Assembly (NCBI RefSeq): GCF_019175385.1
Contig: NC_083344.1
Span: forward strand, 58,900,782 to 58,964,781
From: Lycium barbarum
Taxonomy: Eukaryota > Streptophyta > Magnoliopsida > Solanales > Solanaceae
Reading direction: 5' to 3'
Length of the DNA stretch: 64,000 bases
The notes beneath the pieces are model-generated. The model saw only the letters and a list, made by a program, of their open reading frames with translations, searched no databases and was not told where the DNA came from. The position numbers and the translations under genes were made by a program. Positions 55,406-64,000 of this stretch are shown here, in pieces; the stretch's first letter is position 1; each line of letters begins with the position of its first letter.

Positions 55406-58400
55406 TCAATCAAAATAATCAATCCAGGAGTTTGGATTACCTGTGGGCATAGGGAACAAGTAGGAATACTTATTCTTCATCCCCTCTTCGGCTTCCCAGG
55501 TCATCTCTTCCCTGTTATTATTCCGCCACAATACTTTAACGGAAGCCACATCTTTAGTACGCAACCTTCTCACCTGACGATCCAGTATAGCTACAGGGTT
55601 CTCCTCGTACGATAATTCCTCTGTTAGCTGGACGTCATCCACGGGGAATATTCTGGAAGGATCACCAATACATTTTCGAAGCATAGATACGTGAATGACT
55701 GGGTGCACTGCTTCCAAATCAAATGGTAGGTCTAATTCATAGGCAACCTTGCCTACCCTACGAACAATCTGATAAGGTCCAATATACCTCGGGCTAAGCG
55801 TCCCTTTCTTGCCGAATCTCATTACGCCCTTCATGGGTGACACCTTTAATAATACCCAATCGCCAACCCGGAATTCTAAGTGTCGACGTCGATTATCTGC
55901 ATATGACTTCTGTCGACTCTGGGCTGCTACTAACTTTTCCCAATCAATAGCTTGCTGAACCATATCTGGGCCGATTAATTTAGTCTCCCCAACATCAAAC
56001 CAGCCAATAGGTGACCTGCACTTTCTGCCATACAGAGCCTCATACGGTGCCATATGGATGCCAGAATGGTAGCTTATTATTGTAGGCAAACTCAATAAGT
56101 GGCAGATGATCATCCCAGCTACCTCTGAAGTCAATAACACAGGCCCGCAACATATCTCCTAGTGTTTGAATAGTACGCTCGTCCTGCCCGTCAGTCTGAG
56201 GGTGAAATGCTGCATTAAGACTCGCCTGTGTTCCCAATACTTCCTGGAATGATCTCCAGAAGTTAGCTGTAAACTGAGCACCTCTGTCTGATATAATAGA
56301 TGTGGGAACCCCGTGAAGCCTTACTATCTGCTTAATATATAATTTTGCGTAGTCCTCAACTGAATAAGTAGTTCTAACTAGAAGAAAATGGGCTGATTTT
56401 GTCAGCCTATCTACAATGACCCATATGGAGTAATACTTCCGTGGAGTGCGAGCCAAACCTGTAATGAAGTCCATATTAATTGCTTCCCACTTCCAAGTCA
56501 GAATTTCCATCTCCTGTAATAATCCACCAGGCTTCTGATGCTCGATCTTAACCTGTTGGCAATTCAGGCACTGCAATACAAACTCTGCTATGTCCCTCTT
56601 CATGCCATCCCACCAGTACAAACATCTGAGGTCATGATACATCTTTGTTGACCTCGGATGCACGGAATATAGGGCACAGTGTGCCTCTCCCATAACCTGT
56701 TGTCGCAACCCAGCAACCTCAGGTACACATAACCTGCCCCTATATCGCAATACTCAAGCAGATGTAATCTCGAATGGGGTCTCCTCCTTCTTAAGGGCTG
56801 CATCTCTATATTGTGCCAGAACAGGGTCCTCGTACTGATGTCGCTTTACCTCTTCCATAATAGAGGATTCAGCGACTTCTCGGACAGAAACCCCACCATC
56901 TCTAGAATCAGCCAAACGGACTCCAAGACTAGCTAGCTGATAAATTTCACGGACTATTTCCTTCCTTTCCGGTTGCACTTCCGTCAAGCTGCCCATAGAT
57001 TTACGGCTGAGCGCATTTGCTACGACATTTGCCTTTCCTGGGTGGTATAGAATGTTAACATCATAGTCTTTCAGCAACTCTAGCCACCTCCTCTGTCGTA
57101 AATTTAGCTCCTTCTGCTTGATTGGAGACTTTTGTGATCCGTATAAATATCAACATTCACGCCATATATATAATGCCTCCATTACTTCAAAGCATGAATT
57201 ACCGCTGCTAACTCCAAATCATGTGTAGGATAATTCCTTTCATGTTTCCTGAGCTGCCGGGAGGCATAGGCTATAACTCTGCCATGCTGCATCAATACAC
57301 AACCTAGCCCAACACCGGAAGCGTCACAATAAATGACATAGCCATCTAGTCCCTCAGGAAGAGTTAGAACTGGAGCTGTAGTCAATTTCTCCTTTAATAA
57401 CTGAAAGCTTCGCTCACAAGCGTCGGTCCACTGGAACTTGGCTGCCTTCTGTGTTAGCCTTGTTAAAGGCGCTGAAATTGAGGCAAACTTCTCCACAAAT
57501 CTCCTGTAATATCCTGCTAGCCCCAAAAAACTACGTACCTCAGTAGGTGTTGTAGGTCTAGGCCAAGTCTTGATAGCCTCAATCTTCTGTGAGTCTACCC
57601 GAATGCCATCTGCTCTAATAATATGCCCCAAAAATGCTACTGAAGTCAACCAGAATTCACATTTAGAGAACTTAGCATATAAATTCTAGTGCTGGAGCAC
57701 CCTAAGTACCGTCCTCAAATGATCTGCATGCTCCTCTTCCGACCGCGAATAGACCAGAATATCATCAATGAATACAATCACGAACAGGTCGATGAATGGC
57801 TTGAACACTCGGTTCATTAGGTCCATAAACACTGCTGGAGCATTGGTCAGCCCAAAAGACATCACTCTGAACTCATAATGCCTATATCGGGTCCTGAATG
57901 CAGTATTTGGAATATCTGCCTCTCTTACCCGCACCTGATGGTAGCCTGACCGCAGGTCTATCTTAGAAAAACACTTAGCACCCTGCAACTGGTGGAATAA
58001 ATCATCAATCCTGGGGAGGGGATATCTATTCTTTATGGTCACCTTGTTCAGCTACCTATAGTCAATACACATCCGCAGCGACCCATCTTTCTTTCTCACG
58101 AACAATACTGGCGCTCCCCAAGGTGATGTGTTGGGCCTAATGAAGCCCTTATCTAACAAATCTCTCAGCTGCTTCTTCAATTCTTTCAGTTCTGCAGGTG
58201 CCATTCTGTAAGGAGGAATAGATATGGGCTGAGTATCTGGCAACACATCTATGGTGAACTCTATCTCCCACTCCGGAGGAAGACCTGGAAGTTCATCTGG
58301 AAATATATCTGGAAATTCATTGACTACCGGAACTGACTGAAGAGTCGGTACCTCTGCTTTCAAATCATGTACACGAACCAGATGATAAATATACCCCTTT

Positions 58401-60252
58401 CTAACCAACTTCCTTGCCTTGAGGTATGAAATAAAATTACCCCTCGGCGATGCTGTATTTCCCAGCCATTCTATAATTGGCTCCCCTAGAAACTGGAACC
58501 GAACTATCTTGTTTCTACAATCAACATTAGCATAACAAGAAGCTAGCCAATCCAAACCCATAATAACATCAATCTCAGTCATATCTAACTCAATCAAATC
58601 TGCCAAGGTATGACGACTATATTTATTCACCGAACACTTTTTATATATCTGCTTCACTATAACAGAGTCTCCTACCGGTGTAGCTACTTCAAATGGTTCA
58701 ATCAACTCAGGTTTTATTCCAATTCTACTAGCAACGAAGGGAGATATATATGATAAGGTGGAGCCTGGATCTATCAATGCATATACGTCTCGAGAGAAGA
58801 TCGATAATATACCTGTAACCACATTGGGTGACGCCTCCTGATCCTGTCTACTAGCCAAAGCATATATGCGGTTTGAAGGACCGCTAGCACTGGAAGCTCC
58901 GCCACGGCCCCTACCACGGCCTGCTGGTGTCTGAATACCCTGCCCCATAGCCACAGAAGAAGATGAACTAGCAACCGACCCAGTAGGCTGAGCTGCACCA
59001 CCTGGACTACCCCCAAATGGACACTCCCTCATAATATGGCCTTGAAGGCCACAAGTAAAGCAAGCACCTATAGTAAAACGGCATTCCCTAAAATGAGGCC
59101 TACCACAACGAGAACACCGAGGCAAAGGTGGCCTCAACCGACCCGAACTCCCATGCATCTGTGAACCTGATGCCCTAGAGATCTGACCGGCTCCTGAATA
59201 CCCTGTGCTATCAAATCTCCTACCCGAGAACTACGGGGGTGCACTCCGTGCTGGCTGAGAAGGATATCTACTATGCTGCTGCTGAGGCTGCTTGCCTCGA
59301 AACTCACCCGGATAGCCAACTGATCTAGCCCTCTTTTGCTGGCCTCTGTCATAGTCTCTATCCGGCTGGCGTCCCCTGTGCCGATCCTCTAACCCCTGTG
59401 CATAAGCCTGTAGCCGAGCAATATCCATCCCTGGCTGAGAAGCCATTGCCATACAGTTATCAATCAAGTAACGATCCAGTCCCATCACATAACGATGCAC
59501 CCTATCAGCCATATCGGCTACAATAGTAGGCACATATCTAGCCAACGAATCAAATTCAAGACTATAATCTCAAACACTTCTACCATTCTGTCTCAAATGT
59601 AAAAATCTATCGACTCTGGCTCGCCTCATCTTCGAAGGTAGAAAATGGCCAAGGAAGGCCTCCACGAACTCATCCCATACCACTGGAGGAGCATCCTCGC
59701 CCCTATAAAACTCCAAGGACTCATACCAATTAACAACTACATCACGCAACCGATATGAAGCTAACTCAACAGACTCAGTCTCAGAAGCTCTAATTATCCT
59801 CAACGTACGCTGCATCTGCCGAATAAAATCATATGGATCCTCCGCGGGCTTTGACCCATAGAACTCTGGGGATTACAAGTCAAGAAATCACGAGCCCTCA
59901 AACTATCATGTCTATACGCATAGTCAAACCCTAATCCATGCCTGCAAGCCTTCCCTGCTGCTAGTCTGGTCAGTAACTGAACTGCATCTCTCATGGCCCT
60001 ATCCTCCACCCCTGGCTGAGGAGCTGGAGGCTCGGGTACTGGAACCTTAGGAACTGGCGGTGGAGCCGCCCCCTGATCTGCAGCTGCGGCTGCTCTAGGC
60101 TCCACTGATAGTGGCGGTGTAGCAGAGCTCGCTGATTGGAGCACAACCTCAGGCATAGGCTGGGCATGGGCCCTAGTAACTCTACGGATCTGGCTGGTCT
60201 CTCCAGCCACTGACTTGCCTTTCTGGGCAACTGTCGCTTTCTTTGGAGGCAT
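55406..60252 (-). pseudogene. gag-pol: Element H gag-pol polyprotein, minus strand, multiply broken
   Basis: Starts MPPKKATVAQKGKSV (ATG at 60252-60250). A frameshift near 59820-59880 and stops near 59571 and 59231 break gag. Zinc motifs [12 protein letters not shown] and [14 protein letters not shown] lie near 59120-59020. The 58052-59158 stretch gives protease ([11 protein letters not shown]) and the RT N-terminus, with stops near 58050 and 57684. RT keeps FIDD (57761-57772). RNase H is split by a stop near 57181. Integrase 56040-56750 keeps the HHCC and DDE signatures ([25 protein letters not shown]). A shift near 56080 leads to the GPY and chromodomain piece ending WIDYFD at 55406. Gag is more diverged than in C, D and G, so H is a separate subfamily. 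Confidence 0.92.
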
Positions 60253-60262
60253 CACTGTAAAC
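60253..60262 (-). other. Candidate splice acceptor before gag, element H
   Basis: Minus strand ATGTTTACAG|TG then ATG; CCCTAAC about 20 nt upstream is a good branch-point match. Confidence 0.55.
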
Positions 60263-60360
60263 ATAATAATCCGTTAGGGAGGAATTATCCTGATAATACA
60301 TCTCTATCGCACGATCTAGAGTGAGAAGGAAAGATAACATCCTAAATGTCCCGTAGCTTC

Positions 60361-60397
60361 CTGTTTATAGATGTGGTGCACAACACACCGATAAACA
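60361..60397 (-). other. Leader stem-loop, element H
   Basis: Minus strand GTTTATCGGTGTGTTG with CACCACATCTATAAAC; loop GTG. Confidence 0.5.
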
Positions 60398-60440
60398 AGA
60401 CTCTACTAGACACGGTATGTAGACATTCCGAGGACAAACT

Positions 60441-60452
60441 GCTCTGATGCCA
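60441..60452 (-). other. Primer-binding site, element H
   Basis: Minus strand TGGCATCAGAGC, one mismatch to tRNA-Met, four bases from the LTR. Confidence 0.92.
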
Positions 60453-60456
60453 ATTT

Positions 60457-60618
60457 TGTCACGACCCAACCCTGTAGGCCGTGACTAGTGCCCGAGCTGG
60501 ACACTCTTATACACCCCTGTTAGCTATATGATCAATCCACAACCAAACATGATATGGGACCCATAGGCCCAACGCATAGTCTCAGAACTGTAGCACAAAT
60601 ATATATATATATATTAAG
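60457..60618 (-). repeat. Element H 5' LTR, part 1
   Basis: TGTCACGACCC...ATTAAG; interrupted by solo LTR I with TTAAG duplicated (60614-60618 and 63537-63541). Confidence 0.9.
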
Positions 60619-60932
60619 TGTTATATCCCATATTTTCATATAATGGGACGTTTTAAACGCGACAAGTTAAAGACAAGACTATTTTAAGATACGAAGTAGA
60701 GACTTTAACTTCCGGTTTCGTTTCAAGTCACAAGTTACCTATAAATTTCGTTTGGTATAGAAGCATTAATGGAAAATTGGGATTAAATTAACCATGATTA
60801 GATTATTAAGTGGGATTAAAAAACCAAATCAGTCCATAAAATAAGCCATAGTGGTCGTGTAAGAGGATGGAAGTTGTCAATGATCATTGACCCAAAATTT
60901 GAGTGGGACACATGTCCAAATCATGTAATGCA

Positions 60933-60941
60933 TATATATAA
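60933..60941 (+). promoter_or_regulatory. Candidate TATA box, LTR I
   Basis: TATATATAA followed about 30 nt later by a pyrimidine-rich stretch (TTCATTCATCAC), a plausible start region. Confidence 0.45.
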
Positions 60942-62071
60942 CACAAATTCTGATTCATTCATCACTAACTAGCTCATTTCCACATTTACAAAGCAAACAA
61001 AAATTAAGAGATAGAGAGAGAGGCTCTCGGCTACAAGCTGGCCGAGAATAACCTTCTCCAAATTGATCAAAAAATCAGTTTCTTAAGCAATTCAACTCCC
61101 TTGAAGGTGTGTATTAACGTGTAGCATTCATTGGAATAGCAATAACAAGTGTTAAAATTCAAGAAGTGAAAGTGAAGGGCTAGCCGATTGAAGGGTTTAG
61201 TTACAAGGTAAGAATTGATCCCTGCTCATGTGTTTTATGGTGAATTGAATGTTTATGATTGTGCATGTTGGTATTGGACTGTTTTTCTTGAATTTTAAGT
61301 GGGTCGTGTGCTATAGACCGAGGTGAAATGATGCTTAATCTTCTTGTACATGTATTGGGAATGAATTGAATCTGTTGTAGTATGGATAAATGGATGAAAA
61401 TCATGAAGTTGTTGTAGTTGTGTTGAAGCCGTGTAGGGGACTGCTTTAGGAGAAGTTATGGACTGTTTTGTGTCATGTTTTAATTGTTATTGTTATGGAC
61501 ATTGTGGTGTATTGTATGCATTATGGAAAGATGAATTGGGGTGTAAAAGAAATGAATTATGTTGAAGTAGGAAAACAGTCCCAAACCGTGGACTGTTTTA
61601 ATGATAGGAGTGGATTAGTGCGTTTTAAATGTTGATTGTTGTTATGAACGTATTGCGAAAGTGAAGCTTAATAATTCAAGTTGAAATTGAAATGATTTGT
61701 GGGCTGTTGTAAGAATAAATATGATGCTAAAACAGTTCCAATAATCGTATAAGTAATGTTGTAAACGTGTTGTTGTCGTTGTAGTTGAAGTTGGAAAACT
61801 GCGAATTGAAAATGGTAATGTTGTGCGTGTTGTTTGGCCTTGAATAGGGGACTGTTTTGAATGATGTACGGACTGTCCAAAGTTCCCTTAAGTCATGTTT
61901 AACCAAGTTCGGATTGATACTTGAAAGTATGATTAGCAATATTAGTTTGTAGTACTAGTTGGTTTGAATACGAACGAAACGTCGTCTAAATGTTAGAAAG
62001 GGATTGTTAACGTTGAAATACATATTGAATTCCCTCGTAGACTAATCGTAGCTCTTGATATCTTGATATAG

Positions 62072-62124
62072 GATAAGTACCATTGGGAAGCAAGTACAAG
62101 TTATAATACGACTAAACGCTAAAG
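62072..62124 (+). other. Candidate micro-exon, LTR I
   Basis: 53 nt; acceptor TATCTTGATATAG with GACTAAT upstream; donor CTAAAG|GTATGTAAAG (GT 62125). Confidence 0.6.
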
Positions 62125-62548
62125 GTATGTAAAGCCTATTCCTTCTTTTTCTTGGCATGTCCTAGACGTAAGTAAGAAATGATATGAACCTTGGGGTAAA
62201 TTCTACTCTCTAGTTCCAAGCATAACTTATGATTCTATTCATTCCTTAATGTTATTGTCACGAGCCTACTATATGATTGACTAATAAATGATGTATAGAA
62301 GTTCCTACTCTTAAAGAATTGCATAATTAGAGGCATACTTGGCTTTCAAAAGCTGCACCACATTAAATTGATACATGTACATGAAATCTGAAACGTTCCT
62401 TGCTATAGTTTGTAATGAGATTTAAAAAAAAGTACTGAATATGATTATAATCCTGACACTTGAGAGCTGGTTAGTTAATTATCTATTGAGTCTCTAAAGA
62501 TGATTTGCATGTATGTGGTTTCTTATTATTCTGCTCGTGCTTACCGCT

Positions 62549-62755
62549 ATATCCTTCAATGAGTCCCGGGCCAGGACACGTTTTCGTGCGCATATTTATT
62601 ACATTATTCACCGAGTCCCTCAGTAGAGGGCCGGGACACGTTATATATATATGATGATATGATGATATGATGACATGATGATATGGGGATGGCGACCAGG
62701 AGGGCATATGTTCATTATTCACCGAGTCCCTCACTAAAGGGCCGGGACACGTTAT
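62549..62755 (+). repeat. LTR I hairpin-unit array
   Basis: Three units GAGTCCC...GGGCCGGGACACG with inner palindromes CCCGGG, CCCTCAGTAGAGGG and CCCTCACTAAAGGG, separated by TA and GATGATAT repeats. Confidence 0.78.
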
Positions 62756-62937
62756 ATATGTTATATACAGAATGATTATTCAGCTTTGATTACAAAACTC
62801 TATATTGATATTGATATGCGAACGATACAAATGAATTATGTTCAAAGGTAAGTTTTATGAATTTCTGTTTGTTGCATTGGGTCCTACACACCTTGTCTCA
62901 GTATGAGTCTATTACTATAGTTCATGCTTTACATGCT

Positions 62938-62993
62938 CAGTACATATTTCGTACTGACCCCCTTTCTTTGGGGGGCTGCGTTCATGCCCGCAG
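62938..62993 (+). other. Three-hairpin block, LTR I
   Basis: CAGTAC/GTACTG, CCCCC/GGGGG around TTTCTTT, CTGCG/CGCAG, all intact. Confidence 0.72.
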
Positions 62994-63541
62994 GTACAGA
63001 CGCTCGTTTCGGAGATCCGCCAGCTTAGGATATCTATTCAACTACTTTGGAGTGCTCCTTTGTTCCGGAGCCTAGCTTGTGGTATGACTCCCTTTTGTTG
63101 TATATGTATGTGTTTATTCGGGGTACGGCGAGGCCCTGTCCCGTCATATGATACTGTCAGTACTCTTAGAGGTGTGTGGACATTTGTGTGGGTCTGTATA
63201 TAGTTGTTGTTGCGTTGTATGAATACGACTTATGTTTGGGGCGTACCCATTCGTAATGGCAGCCTTGTCGGCTTGCATATATATATATGTTTGGGATGTT
63301 GCGTGTAGCGGCAGCCTTGTCAGCTTGCGTAGATATATATATGTTGTTGTTGAAGATCGTAACTCCTCAGGAGACAGGTGCCTACGACATACAGAATTGT
63401 GACAGCTTTAAAATAACGTCCTTCCTTTTTATACAAATAAGTTCATAATATGCTGGTTATAAAACATTATAGTTAATAGGGGATATGAGTGTCCAACTCG
63501 GGCACTAGTCACGGTCTACGGGGTTGGGTCGTGACATTAAG

Positions 63542-64000
63542 CAACCTGTCTCCTGAGGAGTTACGATCTTCAACAGGTAACGCAGTATATAAGCTGACAA
63601 GGCTGTCATAGCATGTGGGAATGTCCCAACTATATATATACGCAAGTCGGCAAGGCTGCCACTACACACAACATCCCAAAACATATATATATATACGCAA
63701 GCCGACGAGGGTGCCACTACGAGTGGGAACGTCCCAAAACATAAGTCATACTAACACAGCTGGACAGCACATACATACAACCCACACATATGTCTACAGA
63801 CCTCTAAGAGTAACAAAAGTATCATATGACGTGACAGGGCCCCGCCGTACCCCTGGATAAACACATATATGCAATAACAGGATCTATACCAAAAAGCTAG
63901 GCTCCGGGACAAGGGAGCACTCCAAGATAGCTGAATAGATATCCTAAACTAGCTGATCACCAAAATGAGCGTCTGTACCTGCGGGCATGAAACGCAGCCG
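63542..64000 (-). repeat. Element H 5' LTR, part 2 (runs off window)
   Basis: Resumes AACCTGTCTCCTGAGGAG as at 52847 and reaches the third hairpin (CTGCG/CGCAG on the minus strand) at the window edge. Confidence 0.9.

Larger units (their letters stand above)
60619..63536 (+). mobile_element. Solo LTR I (2918 bp)
   Basis: TGTTATATCCCAT...GGTCGTGACA with a perfect TSD TTAAG and no internal domain: the product of recombination between the two LTRs of one element. Contains TATATATAA (60933-60941), donor ACAAG|GTAAGA (GT 61208), micro-exon 62072-62124, hairpin units 62549-62755 and the three-hairpin block. Same superfamily of LTR as H, opposite orientation. Confidence 0.95.
42662..64000 (-). mobile_element. 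Element H: minus-strand Tekay/Del gypsy element, split by G and I, right end beyond window
   Basis: The left edge TGTCACGACCC at 42662 equals the right LTR edge at 60457. Minus-strand gag-pol (55406-60252) lies between. PBS sits next to the right LTR. G is inserted in the left LTR and solo LTR I in the right. The boundary of the left LTR with pol is eroded: LTR terminus and PPT are missing near 55355. Gag-pol has several stops and shifts, so the copy is inactive. Confidence 0.9.

Overview
The window reads as plant nuclear heterochromatin made almost entirely of nested LTR retrotransposons. I recognise no host gene, tRNA, organellar gene or CRISPR array. All classifiable coding sequence but one fragment is Ty3/gypsy chromovirus of the Tekay/Del type: gag with two zinc-knuckle motifs, protease, RT, RNase H, HHCC/DDE integrase and a C-terminal chromodomain. 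LTRs are very long (2.2-3.3 kb) and primer sites match initiator tRNA-Met. Protein style and LTR type suggest a dicot, probably a Solanaceae species. This is inference; no diagnostic host gene is present.

Left half (1-39257). The right end of an older LTR (L, 38428-39257) contains an insertion of element E. Only E's truncated integrase piece (6624-6980), its 3' end and its 3' LTR (7585-38427, in three pieces) are seen. E is in turn interrupted by A (1-6623, non-coding internal region), B (8687-27136, minus strand, non-coding) and D (27411-37103, decayed gag-pol). C (15625-24295, gag only) sits inside B. Target-site duplications (TSDs) confirm B (ATAAG), C (ATCTT) and D (GATGC).

Right half (39258-64000). 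A protease fragment of another gypsy lineage (M) is followed by a series of LTR starts whose far ends lie beyond the window: N (39776), O (40119), P (40310), then H (42662 onward, minus strand, decayed gag-pol at 55406-60252). H's left LTR is split by G (42716-52748, TSD CATAT, with an 892-codon open pol frame). H's right LTR is split by solo LTR I (60619-63536, TSD TTAAG).

System-level observations. (1) The three non-coding or gag-only elements A, B and C each carry in their internal domain, in sense orientation, a 103-nt segment that aligns without gaps to nt 1-103 of plant 5S rRNA. It is bounded by an AGGAAGT-like microhomology, which looks like reverse-transcriptase template switching onto 5S RNA. 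(2) The LTRs carry a conserved gene-like splice layout: a first donor, a 51-59-nt micro-exon ending in a GTATGT donor, and an acceptor 1-2 nt before the gag ATG. (3) Every LTR that reaches this far contains a block of three short hairpins, and two of the stems show paired substitutions between families. (4) Upstream of that block each family has an array of short units whose inverted repeats differ while the flanks are conserved. (5) A perfect or near-perfect hairpin precedes the polypurine tract, and another follows the primer site. A, B and C look like deletion derivatives that depend in trans on Tekay-type partners such as D, G or H.
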